DNA of 64,000 nt from Endothia cerciana (Eukaryota; Ascomycota; Sordariomycetes; Diaporthales; Cryphonectriaceae), in the NCBI GenBank assembly GCA_026119935.1, contig JALRMH010000001.1, positions 2,604,001-2,668,000 of the forward strand. The letters run 5' to 3'. Position numbers and translations under genes: made by a program. Shown here piece by piece: positions 1-10,592 of this stretch. How positions within the stretch are numbered: the first letter of the stretch is position 1; each line of letters opens with the position of its first letter. The notes under the pieces are model-generated. The model saw only the letters and a program-made list of their open reading frames with translations. It searched no databases and was not told the origin of the DNA.

Positions 1-3000
1 CTGTGGTGGTGTGGATGCCATCCTGGCAACAATGAGTTGAGTACCTCCTGCTGGTAAGATCTAGATATGCTGGTATGGATGATTTGTGATTCCAGACTGC
101 AGGGAAACATGGAAACCGGCGCAACGTCCCGGTCGGACCAATACGTATTGCATTAGGGTTCTATTTATCATGGCATCCAGCTTAGGCGCCATGCCTTCTA
201 TGTTCAGTCCCCTGACTTGAAACCACTCCTTGTGAGCGGTACTTTCAGAGAGGGGGTCAAAGAAACAATTCGTTGTCAAAGGCCAAAATGATTCCGTTCT
301 CGGCGGATATGCTGCACAAAGAAGACTATACTCCGATGACAGTTACCACAAGTACGTCGACTTGTTTGCGTGGCGGTCGGGGGTGCCGCTCAAGCTTTGT
401 GAATACCCGAGTCGAGGCGGCCCGGTTTGTTGCGGTGGCCTTCTATTCTCACCTCCTAGCTCGTGACAGGTACTGCCTTATAAATAATCGCGATCAGGGC
501 ATGCGAGAGGTGAAAGATGATCGTGTTAGTCAACAATCAACAATATAATCCGAGAAGACTCTCGGGAACCTGGGCCTTCTCGTTGTACATATTTCCCGAA
601 GACACTTGACAACTTTGGCTCTGAACCAAGAGCGTCTGGTCAGGGTGTGAGATTCGTGCTCATCAGTGACGCGACGCCGTGCTCAAAACCACCCGCTCTA
701 ACCTATCTGGGCACTTGGAGGGAATGATTTTCTTACTTGGCTTAGAATCACTGGCGGGTCGCATTCTGCCCAGCTCCCAGAAGCGACCCTGACCAGATCG
801 GCCCGGGCTCGCTTACACAGATCTCACCGGAGTCTATAGCAAATCTCTGTACAGACAATCACCTTCTTCGTCTCTTTACTATGTAGTACAAAGCAGTATC
901 CTGTCCTCCTGCGCCCTATCTCCTCATCGACTCGACTCGGCACCGTCTTGTTGGGTATGTATTCCGCAGACCTCGGGATCCGTTCAGTATGCGCCGGTGT
1001 GACGAGATCTCGTCCCTGACGATCGCGACCGGGGTTAATTAGAAAATCCAGGGAACGAAAATGTGATGGACATGACAACGGGATGGAAAGCCCGGGAATA
1101 GGATGAGGAGCAACAAGCACCTGGCCAGAGTTTTGAAACATGACCCCAGCTCCACCCACACCTGGCGCGCCCGTGCCCGTGCATAAGTATATACTAGCCC
1201 TGCAACGCCACAACCACTTGGGCTTCTTCTGGACAGCGCGGGAAGAGGACTCTGGATCCACCTCAGGGGGCGGGCTGGCCTGCCAGCCTGCCTACGAGGG
1301 AGGCAAATGCAGATTGACATGTCTCGTCATACGCGTGCGTGGTCCTACTCACCGAGGCCCAAGATCTCGGACCGTTTCTTGGCAAGGGATCGATCCATCG
1401 ATTGATATGGATGTGGATGTGGATGTAGTTGTGGATGTGCTGATGCTGGCAGCTGAAGGGGCCACGGAAGGCCATTTTTGGGATCTTCCTATGGTACGTG
1501 GTACCCGTCTTTTACTCACCGACCCCATCAGGCCCTCTCCCCCCCCCCCCCGCCCAAGGTCGTCATCACTTGCCCTATTTCTTGCTGTCTCTGTTCGCTG
1601 TCCATAGCAATTTGCGCAGGTGTTGTCGATCCCCACCGGACTCTGCAGCCATGCGCGCCATGGTACCACAGACACAGACGTCCTCATGGTACAGTACTTG
1701 TGATCGTGGCTTCTTCTGTGGGCAGGTTCTGTTTCACAATCACCGCTTGTTCGGCACCTTAATGCCACGACCATGCCGGAGTGACGGCGTGGATGGTGGG
1801 CTGCCGCGTGCCTTGCGACGGCTGGGCGCCTATCGACCGCGTTGACGCGGACCTTTTCGTCACGGCCGGCTCGCTACCACTACGTGCCACACATAGTACG
1901 CATGTGCTACTATGCTATGTATGTGTGCGCACACATGTGGAGGGTACGGGGCCGGCTGGCTGCCTCCTCTGGTGGGACGGACAGGACGGCAGCGCAGGAT
2001 CCTGACCAGATCCGATATTCCTGCAGCTTGCGGAGTGCGATAGGCGAGCGAATGTCAGCCAGCCGCTTAGGCCGCGCTGCCCGCGCCCCTGACGGCAGGG
2101 CTCTGGCAGGGCTCTGGCAGGGCGTGGCAGCGCTGGGAGGGGCGGGAAGGCCTGGGATTCGCACAAGGTACACCCCTGAAACCTTAAAAAAGCGACCTCC
2201 TGAAGTGCAGGCCCCTCCAGCCTCTCATGCTCCCTCCTTCGACTTCCCCTGAGGATGAACCAGGTTTGTCCTCTGGACGCTCCGGCCCACCTGCGCCTCC
2301 ACCGCGCCAGGAACGGCCTCGATTGGACCCGAGCGTTCGGGCTACAAACAGCATCGACATGGTAGGGTGCGTGGCGGCCGGAAAGGTCTGCGAACGAGGC
2401 GTTGATGGCGACACCGGGACCTGGGGCCATCTCGCGGCACAGCGTTCGAGCGAACCCGGCCCCCTTGGGCCTCCAGATCTTTCCCACGACTGGCAGAATC
2501 TCGGCGGTCGACCTCCCAAAGCGAGGACAGGGCGGCCAGCTCCCCAGGTCGCAGGAAGAACCAACCTCGATCCTGTGCAAGCCGCCAAAGGCGGAGGTTT
2601 CCTGCTCGGCGGGCGGGGTAAATACATGACGTTCGACTCTCTTGTTTGCCCGCTGGAGCCCCTGCTCTAGGTGATCCGTGGGTGAAGACGTGCATCCTGC
2701 CACGACTGAAAAGAAGCACATCTCCAGACCTCTCCCCGCGGCCGCCTGCCCAAAGGGGATCTAGTCAGGGGCAATGCGGCGAACACTTGCAGGTGTGCGT
2801 GTGGGCATGCATCGTGCACGGAGCCATGTCTGACTCCCGGCCACTGGCAGCACTTAATCCGCCCTTTTGCTGTGCGGATCCGAAACAAGCCAGCTTCGGC
2901 ACAGCCTATCACGCACTGCCGTTTGCCTCTCTTCGGTCGTTGAGCTCTCCATCCCTGATCCCATGAGCGGGGCGGATCCACCATGCATCGCATGGCAGAC

Positions 3001-3503
3001 TCACGAAGGCAGCGCCCGAACCTCACTGGCCAGTGGCTGAGGGTCCTCCTCCATGTTACCCGATCCATGTCCCAATTTGGGCCTGCGCCTGCATCGATCC
3101 CACCCAGAGGAGCATCTCCGTTTGTTCCCCTGCCCGCCCGTGTATCTGCTGCCCACAGTATCGTCAGTCGCGATATAAAGATGCTCCGGTAGCCCAACTT
3201 CACTCACTCATCCTGTCCGTTCACCATCATCCATCCCCTTCACACAAGACCTGAGCAGCCGCATTCACTCCTTGGAGGCCCGCCTTTTTCTTTCTCTTCT
3301 GATTTCAACAGTCAAACCTGCCTGGTGCATACCATTCCTTCCTGGACAAAGAAAGCAGAACATTTCAACGGACATTGTGATCGTGCTGAGACCTGTCAAC
3401 GGCAACCTTTCTGAGAGCCACAAAGCATTATCAGGTAAGTCATGACCTGCTCCATGGCCTTGGTTGCCGTCCTCGGGCGGCAAGAGACAATACCATCGTC
3501 TCG
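1..3503. other. Intergenic, no gene recognised
   Basis: Several open frames of 60-270 codons exist on both strands, but their translations are low-complexity, Arg/Pro/Ser-rich, overlap one another in all frames and match no family I recognise. A C11-class homopolymer lies near 1540-1550 and a short tandem repeat (two copies of a 12-mer with GGCAGGGCTCTG) near 2094-2120. The last 500 bases probably contain the promoter of the downstream LPMO gene. Confidence 0.6.
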
Positions 3504-3521
3504 CGTCGAGTCGAGGCTGTA

Positions 3522-3530
3522 TATATAAAA
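3522..3530 (+). promoter_or_regulatory. TATA box of the AA11 LPMO gene
   Basis: TATATAAAA lies 174 bases before the ATG at 3704, followed by a pyrimidine-rich, CAAC/CAGCA-containing leader ending in a CTTCTTCTT tract and AAAATG. A strong TATA with a short leader is typical of inducible secreted-enzyme genes in fungi. The transcription start itself is inferred. Confidence 0.6.
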
Positions 3531-3703
3531 CACCGCGTTCGGGTTCTGATCATCTCGCAGCACAGTACACCAACTTTTGCCCTACACCACCAGCCAGTCC
3601 TTGCGGCCAGCATACCGAGGATCCTTCGTCTGGAACGAACCCATCAAGCCTTGACGCAACCCCCGCCCTTTTTCTTCTTCTTTCTTCTTCACATTCAGCA
3701 AAA

Positions 3704-4912
3704 ATGCTCTTCAACAACATCGCCGCCGCCTGCGGCCTTGCCGCCGTGGCGAACGCTCACATGTTCCTGGCCACACCGGCTCGTTACGCTACACCTTCAG
3801 CTACCAACGGACCCATCTCCTCCAGTGACTATCCCTGCCAGGCAACAGGATCCGTCACTTACAGCAGTGAGACGGTCGACGGATCGGAAGCCACCGAGAT
3901 GGCGCTCGGATCTGACCAGCCTCTCGCTTTCGAGGGCCAGAGTGTCCACGGTGGTGGCAGCTGCCAGATCTCCATCACCTACGACGAGAACCCCACCGCC
4001 GACAGCGTCTTCAAGGTCATCACCTCCATCGAGGGAGGCTGTGTTGCCCAGGACACTGCAGGAAACCTCGGGTCGGACACGTCGGCCACCGCTGCTGACC
4101 CGTACACGTACAACTTCACCATCCCCGATGACATCCCTACCGGAAACGCCGTGATCGCGTGGACGTGGTTCAACAAGGTCGGCAACCGCGAGATGTACAT
4201 GCAGTGCGCCCCTGTCAAGTTGACCGGCACATCTGGCGACAAGTCCAACTACGAGGCGCTGCCCGACATGTTCGTGGCCAACCTGGACGACGACACTGAT
4301 ACTTGCCACACGCCCGCCGACACCGACCTCGTCTTCCCCGACCCGGGTGACGTCGTCCAGAAGCTGAACGGCGCGACCACCGCGTGGGGCAGCCCAACCG
4401 GCGAGTGCACCGTCGGCGTGAGCACCGGCTCTGCCGCGGCCTCCGCCTCCGGCGGAAGCGTCGCGAGCAGCACGGCCGACGCATCGGGCGCCGCCACCAC
4501 GACCGCCGAGGCCGGCAGCGGGGGCGGCGTCTTCGCCACGTCGGGCGCCGCAGCCCCCACGACTGCTGCTGCTGCGACCTCGGAGGCCAGCGTCACCGCC
4601 GCCGCCCCCGCGCCCACCGCGACCGGCTCCTCCTCGACCGGCTCCGGCTCCGGCTCCTCCTCCAGCAGCGGCAGCACGCAGACCGGCGCCTGCACCGACG
4701 AGGGCGAATACGTCTGCGTCAGCAGCTCCACCTACCAGGTGTGCGCCTCGGGCGAGTGGTCCGTCGCCATGGCCGTGGCCGACGGCACCTCGTGCACCGG
4801 CTCCGGGTCCAACTTTGAGATCGTTGCCGCCAGCAAGAACAGGTTCAGGAAGAGCCGTGCCGAGCGCCGCAACAAGAAGCGCGGTCTGCCCCTGCTCTTC
4901 GGCCAGGCTTAA
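3704..4912 (+). CDS. AA11 lytic polysaccharide monooxygenase with X278-like module
   Basis: 402 aa, single exon. Residues 1-18 are a signal peptide ending VANA, so the mature protein starts at His19, the first half of the copper histidine brace. The second brace histidine is His82 in SVHGGGSCQ, a hallmark of AA11, and Tyr165 in REMYMQC is the expected axial tyrosine. The catalytic domain runs to about residue 215; an Ala/Ser/Thr/Gly-rich linker (about 250-330) leads to a Cys-containing module (about 331-365, CTDEGEYVC...CASGEWS...GTSC) resembling the X278 chitin-associated module. AA11 enzymes oxidatively cleave chitin outside the cell, so a role in own-wall or prey/insect chitin turnover is likely. 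An upstream in-frame extension to 3464 is open but lacks a signal peptide; the start at 3704 is chosen because it places His19 after the cleavage site. The C-terminus has an unusual basic tail (RNKKR). Confidence 0.92.
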   Translation: MLFNNIAAACGLAAVANAHMFLATPARYATPSATNGPISSSDYPCQATGSVTYSSETVDGSEATEMALGSDQPLAFEGQSVHGGGSCQISITYDENPTADSVFKVITSIEGGCVAQDTAGNLGSDTSATAADPYTYNFTIPDDIPTGNAVIAWTWFNKVGNREMYMQCAPVKLTGTSGDKSNYEALPDMFVANLDDDTDTCHTPADTDLVFPDPGDVVQKLNGATTAWGSPTGECTVGVSTGSAAASASGGSVASSTADASGAATTTAEAGSGGGVFATSGAAAPTTAAAATSEASVTAAAPAPTATGSSSTGSGSGSSSSSGSTQTGACTDEGEYVCVSSSTYQVCASGEWSVAMAVADGTSCTGSGSNFEIVAASKNRFRKSRAERRNKKRGLPLLFGQA

Positions 4913-5226
4913 GCCAGGTCTCTTGACCGACAAGGCTCTTCTTTTCTTGCCTTCTTCGACAAAGCAACCTTTTCTTCTTCTACTTCTCCTTGTGGCCCCT
5001 TTCCTTCCCGGATGGAGATTGGGAGGTCCCTTGTGATTAGGGCTTATGAATGGACATGTGGACGATACCATTGTAAAAAAAAAAAATTCCCGGGCGTTGG
5101 GGTGACGATGGACCTTTTACCTTCTTGATTGTACTTTTGATCACCAGTCCTTGGCTACCTGCTGTGGTGCCTTGGGGCTTTTGCATATTCAAGGCCGCAT
5201 TCGGTCTTCTGTAGAGCGACATTCGC

Positions 5227-5230
<4 letters not shown>

Positions 5231-5258
<28 letters not shown>
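5231..5258 (+). repeat. (GA)n microsatellite
   Basis: About 14 uninterrupted GA dinucleotides in the region downstream of the LPMO gene. Confidence 0.95.
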
Positions 5259-6008
5259 TGCGAGAATACCATGCCATCTGGCCAGCATTCAGGTGCATCA
5301 TATGCTATCATTACTTGCTTGAAAATTGATGTGAAGTTGACATTGATCCTCGTTGTGAAAATGGCTGGTGTGAGCATGCCCGAATGATTCAGTTGATAAT
5401 TAATTACCTCTTCGAGTCCATACCTGACTGACCATGAGCGGCGATGCGTTCGTGGACATGAGGTGGGGGCATAATTAGCAGACCAAAGGGCTATTGCTAG
5501 CTTGTTGTAGGATGTAAGAATGTGCTAAGCACTATGAATACCTTATGTCTCGCAACTGAACTACTCAGGTGCCCAGTCGGGAAATGCTGTCAGGAAGTGC
5601 TGATCTTCTAAGCCGCTCCACCAAGAGGAGCTGGAACAGTCCCAGCTCCTAGTCCAGCGGCGGGTAAACGGCGGCAACGGGCGGCTTCGCCTTGGATTTC
5701 CACAGCTAACCGTCCCTCCGTGCCCAGCCGCTACGTCTGGCGGCCAGACTCGGCCATACCTAGTAGGGCGGAATGTAATGTGGTCTGTTCAATAAGTATG
5801 TATGTGCTCGTAGATGAAACAAACGGCTTCCCTGCTGGCAGACGCGCTTGCATTACCTGCCAAAGGGCATCCTGGTGACTAACACATGATTCCTCCAGTG
5901 CGCGCTTGAATCCTGCCTTTGACGTCTGTCACTGTTGCCTCGTCTGATCTTTGGCTGTCTGAACACCTCCATCCTCCCTCACCACGCTTGATACCTATTA
6001 TTGCAACC

Positions 6009-6034
6009 AAAAAAAAAACCCCCCCAAAAAAAAA
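6009..6034 (+). repeat. A10-C7-A9 homopolymer leader tract
   Basis: Three back-to-back homopolymers (ten A, seven C, nine A) lie directly before the fumarylacetoacetase ATG with only one base (G) between. It gives the start codon an A-rich context but the C-run is unusual in a leader. This arrangement is prone to slippage in replication and sequencing. Confidence 0.9.
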
Positions 6035-6035
6035 G

Positions 6036-7334
6036 ATGTCTCGCTCTTGGCTCTCGATCCCGCCGCAGTCGCCTTTCTCAATTGCCAACGTCCCATTTGG
6101 CATCATCTCGACCTCCGACGATCCTACGCCGCGGCCAGCCGTAGCGATCGGAGATCAGGCCCTGGACCTCTCACGATTTGCTGCGCAAGGCGGGTTTTCC
6201 GGCCTGAGCTCCATACAACCACACCTGTCTGTATTCACCCAGGCCAGCCTCAATGACTTCGCCGCGCTTGGCCACCCTATCCACCGCGAGGTGCGCCTTT
6301 ACCTCCAGAGGGTCCTGCAAGACGATGGGCCGCACCCTTCCATATTGAAGGAGAACGCCTCCCTGCAGCGGGAGGTTCTGCTCCCGCTGTCATCTGTGCA
6401 GAACCACCTCCCCCTCCGGATCGGCGACTATACTGACTTCTATGCCGGCCTTAACCACGCCTTCAACGTCGGAGCTCTCTTCCGTGGGCCCGAGAACGCC
6501 CTGCAGCCGAACTATAAGCACCTGCCCGTCGGCTACCACGGCCGTGCCTCCTCGGTCGTGGTGTCAGGCACGCCCATCCGGCGGCCCAACGGTCAGATCC
6601 TCCACAGCCCGACGGCCAACCCCAAGACCCCGATCTTCAGCCCGTGCAGGAAGCTGGACATGGAGCTCGAGATGGCCGCCTTCGTGTGCAAGCCGAACGG
6701 GCTCGGCGAGCCTGTCCCGATCGGGAGCGCCGAGGAGCACGTCTTTGGGCTGGTGCTCATGAACGACTGGAGCGCGCGCGACATCCAGGCCTGGGAGTAC
6801 GTGCCGCTGGGGCCGTTCACGTCCAAGAACTTCGGCACCACCATTAGCCCGTGGGTGGTGCTCCTCGACGCCCTAGAGCCCTTCCGTCAGACCAGCGCGC
6901 TCGCCGCGCACGAGGAGACGCTGCTGCCCTACCTGCGTGAGCCCCGCAGGGACACCGCGTACGATATCCCGCTCAAGGTGGAGTTCCGCGGCGCCGGTTC
7001 CGAGCGAAAGCACGTCCTGAGTGAGGGAAACGCACGTGACCTTCTGTTTTCTTTTCCGCAGATGTTGGCCCATCACACCGTGACTGGCTGCAATATGAAC
7101 CCGGGCGACCTCCTCGGGAGTGGCACCATCTCCGGGACCGGGCCTGGCACCCTGGGTAGCTTTCTGGAGGCAACAAGGAACGGAAAGGAGCCGGTCAAAT
7201 TTGACGACGGGCAACAGAGACTTTTCCTGGGGGATGGGGACGAGATTATAATTACCGGTATGGCAGGAGGTGAAGGTCGGTATGTTGGATTTGGAGACTG
7301 TGCCGGTACTATCATCCCCGCGCTAAACACATAG
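6036..7334 (+). CDS. fahA: Fumarylacetoacetase (FAH)
   Basis: 432 aa, single exon, full family length. It hydrolyses 4-fumarylacetoacetate to fumarate and acetoacetate, the last step of tyrosine/phenylalanine (homogentisate) catabolism in the cytosol. An SH3-like N-terminal domain (about 1-125) precedes the beta-roll catalytic domain. Visible motifs: DYTDFY...H (Asp134 metal ligand, His141 catalytic base), LDMELEM (Glu210 and Glu212 metal ligands), NDWSARDIQ (Asp244 metal ligand), LPVGYHGR and SGTISG. Spacings match the mammalian enzyme's D126/H133/E199/E201/D233. The start at 6036 is chosen because homology begins at SWLSIP; an upstream in-frame ATG at 5919 would add a Lys/Pro-rich tail encoded by the homopolymer leader. 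The usual partners (homogentisate dioxygenase, maleylacetoacetate isomerase) are not adjacent. Confidence 0.95.
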   Translation: MSRSWLSIPPQSPFSIANVPFGIISTSDDPTPRPAVAIGDQALDLSRFAAQGGFSGLSSIQPHLSVFTQASLNDFAALGHPIHREVRLYLQRVLQDDGPHPSILKENASLQREVLLPLSSVQNHLPLRIGDYTDFYAGLNHAFNVGALFRGPENALQPNYKHLPVGYHGRASSVVVSGTPIRRPNGQILHSPTANPKTPIFSPCRKLDMELEMAAFVCKPNGLGEPVPIGSAEEHVFGLVLMNDWSARDIQAWEYVPLGPFTSKNFGTTISPWVVLLDALEPFRQTSALAAHEETLLPYLREPRRDTAYDIPLKVEFRGAGSERKHVLSEGNARDLLFSFPQMLAHHTVTGCNMNPGDLLGSGTISGTGPGTLGSFLEATRNGKEPVKFDDGQQRLFLGDGDEIIITGMAGGEGRYVGFGDCAGTIIPALNT

Positions 7335-7526
7335 GCGTTTGTTCGCCATGGGTAGCTACCTGTCACATACAGACACTCCCTCTTGTAGCATGACGTACAT
7401 CACCTCGCATTCTGTATTCGATGTGAGAGGAGCTCGGGGCATGACATTTACCATCGCGAGTTGGCGCATCTGTCCTGTCGTCCCCCAGGTTGTTAGGCCA
7501 CACGGCCCCAGTTACGAAAATACTAA

Positions 7527-8970
7527 TTAAGGGAAGTACCGAGATGCCGTGTTCTTGTCCCCTCCGTGCGTTACGCCCACGGCCGTGTTGTCGTCGACTG
7601 GCCCATACAGGCGATCACGCCTACTGTTCTCGTGCTCAAGCTTGAAGTGCGGGTCGAGGGCGAGAAAGACGATGAGACCAGTCAATTCACAGCACGTCGC
7701 CGTGCCACGCACATAGAAAGCACCAGACAGGTAGAGCAAAGAAGTTGGTGCCTTGTGTTCCCACCCCACCATGAGGTGGGTAGAGAGAGAGCCCATTATC
7801 CTACCCTGTCGGTGCTGGAGAAGAGTGCGCCCTGGCAAAAGAAGAGCACTTGGCCAAAGGTGGCTAGAAGTCCCAGGCATGGCATCCTTCTTAGAATCGC
7901 CCCCCCTGGTTGTTCAGGAGCCACGTGATGTTGATGCTGAGGGCCGGGAAGATTCCGCAGCACGCCAGGCACACCCCGAGATAGCGGACTCCCTTCTGCC
8001 TCTCGTCCTGGATGATGGTGGGGGGCAGGTAGCCGACCATGCCGATCAGCGCGGACCCCGCCACCACGAAGCCTCTCTTGCCGTACCGGCCCGAGACGTA
8101 GGCGGCGAGGATACAGCATGGGAAGGCGGCGAAATAGGGCGGCGCAGTCAGGCCCTGGGCGTCGATGGAGGAGTTCTTGGCAGTACGGTCGACCATGTCG
8201 ACCCGCGCCACTGACCCCGGCCTCTCGTCCTCAGTGAGGAACTTGGAGGTGCTGGGAGAGTCGGGCAGGTCGAAGAAGACGATGAGGCTGTAGAGGACCA
8301 TCGGTGCTCCCTCTATACGATACCATGGTAAGCCAGGCGACACTCGCTCGATACGGCGAGGTTTGTGCGGGATGTCCATACCGATGAGGGACAGCAGATG
8401 CCAGGCGGTGACGGGGATCTGCAGGATTCCATAGGCAAGGGCCGACGCGGAGCAGTTGGCCAACGGGGACATGCTCAGCAGGATCGACACCCGCTTCCCG
8501 GGTTCCCGTCTCTGGTAGAAGACCGACAGGTAATACTGCGCCCCGGCCCCGAAGGCGGCCTCCACGATGCCTAAGACCACCCGACAGGTGATGAGACCCG
8601 CAAGATTCTGAGCGGCCCCGGTACGCATGGCCGCGGTGGCCCCAACGGCATGTTTTTCGATCATGTTAGCACTCTGATTTTAGTGATTTGATCACATGAG
8701 AGAAGACTAAGGAAAATGACAGGCTTACAGAAAGCAGAGGATGGAGACGTATATGTGGACCGGAAAGATCTTCTAGAGGATCTGGGTCCATTCGAACAAA
8801 ACATAGCAGATACGAGAGGCCTGAAGGACCCAGATCCAGTCGCTGGCCTGCAAGGCCAAGGTCTTCAATGACTCCAGCAGTCTTGGCGTTTCCGATGTTT
8901 CCTCTGTCAAGGTGCGAGAGGATGTAGAGTATACATACGACGGGCATCAGGGATTTGTCAGACTAAAGAG
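7527..8970 (-). pseudogene. Broken MFS transporter (allantoate-permease/Dal5 type)
   Basis: Pieces of one anion:cation-symporter-type MFS gene appear in order on the minus strand. From 8968: DKSLMPVVCILYILSHLDRGNIGN (TM1, quoted in two parts: DKSLMPVVCI / LYILSHLDRGNIGN). Near 8770-8830: YVLFEWTQIL and KIFPVHIYVS. Near 8400-8600: GLITCRVVLGIVEAAFGAG and ILLSMSPLANC. Then FFDLPDSPSTSKFLTEDER, the SGRYGKRG loop, and near 7590-7720 a C-terminal piece FYVRGTATCCELTGLIV...RDRLYGPVDD. One 69-nt intron (about 8320-8388 on the minus strand, GTATGG...TATAG) rejoins the frame exactly. Other breaks do not: a TAG at 8773-8775 replaces the Trp of the ILWKIF motif, and frameshifts and stops occur around 7800-7895. 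The 5' end (residues before TM1) is missing or unclear. No function is expected. Confidence 0.8.
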
Positions 8971-9317
8971 AGATGCCCATAGTCAGCTAACGACACTCCC
9001 ATGAGGCAAAAACAAATAACCTTCTGCGGATGTGGACTTGTTCTTGTGGCCTCGTTAACGGGATATATATAGGGTGTGGTCACACTAAGGGTAAATCCGT
9101 CATCTCCAGAGGTGAGGCGTTCGCCCGTATCCAGGTGGCCTGCGATGCCAGGGAAGAGGGTAAGGTCATCTTCGTACTGGCGCGGACGGATGCACTCATC
9201 GACGGGTGGGACGAGGCCATGACAAGAGCGCTGGAGTGGAAGAGGATCGGTGCGGATGCCGTTTTCGTCGAGGCCCTCCCCGACCGCGAGGCCATGACGA
9301 GGTGTGTAAAGGAACAT

Positions 9318-9525
9318 GCCCGTGTTCGCCTTGACAAGGTCACTATACGCCCGCTTGAGGACGGGGAAACAGCTAATATCAAGAGGTTGGAGGTGATTCA
9401 ACGAGTGCAGAGGCATACACTTGGTAGGAATCGAATACTCAGTGCAGAATTTGTCGAATTCGAGCATCAAATGGCTTCCATAGCCATCTAGGATAAGAAG
9501 CTAGTATCGACTAACTGTTGTCGTG
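9318..9525 (-). mobile_element. pogo/Fot1-type DDE transposase remnant
   Basis: The minus strand encodes LLILDGYGSH, then LEFDKFCTEYSIPTKCMPLH, then HLQPLDISCFPVLKRAYSDL. This is the conserved DDE-domain block (second catalytic Asp in LDG.GSH and the LQPLD.. / LKRAY signature) of fungal Fot1/pogo transposases in the Tc1-mariner superfamily. Upstream the frame carries a stop just before LLILDG, and homology is lost beyond about 9525. On the other side it ends abruptly where the PEP-mutase fragment stops (about 9315). No terminal inverted repeats were recognised. It is a short, inactive fragment. Confidence 0.82.
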
Positions 9526-10587
9526 TTCCGGGGGTTAAGGATACTGTCAAGGCTCCATGACATCTGCCGGGCTCTGATCAGAGACCTATAAAGCCGCAGC
9601 CACCCACCCTCCTTTCTCTACTCTATTTCTGAAAAAGATATGTGTTCTTCTCTCTTATGCGGACCCCTATTGGCCCCTCTTGTGTAGGCTTCATTGCCCT
9701 CAAGATCTGGACGGGCACTCCGTCGACCAAGAACCTGATCACATCGCAATCTTTCTGGCTATGTTCTTCTCTCCCTCTGCGCCTTGGAGCTGCAGCTGGC
9801 TGCTGTGGTCAGCGCTTTCAGACCAAGAGAGCGAGCGCCTTCCTCTTTTGGAGCCCCCATAACCCTTGCCACGACAGACAACACATTCTTTGTTGTTCTT
9901 GGGGGGGCTTCACGGCGCCCGTTTGCTATATAAAGTGTAAGGAGGTAAACAGACTAATAGAATATTGTTTTGGAAGCACTCTCCTACATAAATTCAGTAG
10001 TTGTGTATCTTCTGTGGCTGTCCAAGATTAACAACCTGGCTTCCGAGGGCTCTTCTGGTTAGCTGGCTGGAACAGGGATCTTTTTCAGCTATTCAAGTGC
10101 TATCGCGTTATTAGTCCATCCGCTTTCTATTGCTTTGAACTGCTAGCTTTAAAAAGCTCCAAGTGAACAGGAAACTATTGCTATTGCACTGTTTTGCTCT
10201 TAAAAAGTAACTAGAAGGGGTAGGTGAGTGCCTGTGGCTGATATACACTTAAGGAAGGAGGTCTAGGCTTGAGACCTAAGGCCTATTTTCTGGATTGAAC
10301 GAGAAAAGAACCCCCCTAGGGCCAGATAATTCTCTTATTGGCCTTTAATTATTCCAGCTTCGTCCGTATTCCATCGATTAGCTGGTTTGATCTGTGGAAT
10401 CTCAGGGAGAGCCAAAGATCGAAACCAAGGCCTGGTTATCTCTGTTGTTACTCTACTAGTTCTAACTGAAGGTATTCGTCGAGCCCTTTAAGTCTTAAGG
10501 ACTGGATACCTCTTTAAAAAAAACACTTAACCTATCTCTTCCCTAGGGGTTGGGGGTCCCCTTTCACCTAAGGACTCTTTCAGCAAA
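9526..10587. other. Unidentified DNA inside the disrupted gene
   Basis: About 1 kb between the transposase remnant and the first solo LTR, less GC-rich than the gene regions. It has no recognisable coding similarity; open frames are short and unlike known proteins. By position it belongs to the DNA inserted into the PEP-mutase-like gene, so it is probably decayed transposable-element sequence. Confidence 0.55.
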
Positions 10588-10592
10588 GATCC

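Larger units (their letters stand above)
4913..6035. other. Intergenic between LPMO and fumarylacetoacetase
   Basis: About 1.1 kb without a gene. It holds the LPMO 3' UTR region (pyrimidine-rich, then an A-run near 5077), a (GA)n microsatellite and the fumarylacetoacetase promoter/leader. No TATA box as clear as that of the LPMO gene is visible. Confidence 0.6.

Noticed and set aside
1915..2721. 268-codon minus-strand frame
   Set aside because: No recognisable domain, and other frames overlap on both strands; typical chance frame in GC-rich DNA.
3797..5071. Long minus-strand open frame (424 codons) over the LPMO gene
   Set aside because: It is the antisense shadow of the GC-rich AA11 coding sequence; Gly/Arg/Ala-rich translation with no family match.
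7021..7061. An intron in fumarylacetoacetase
   Set aside because: Splicing 41 nt would shift the frame, and the unspliced protein aligns without a gap with the family.
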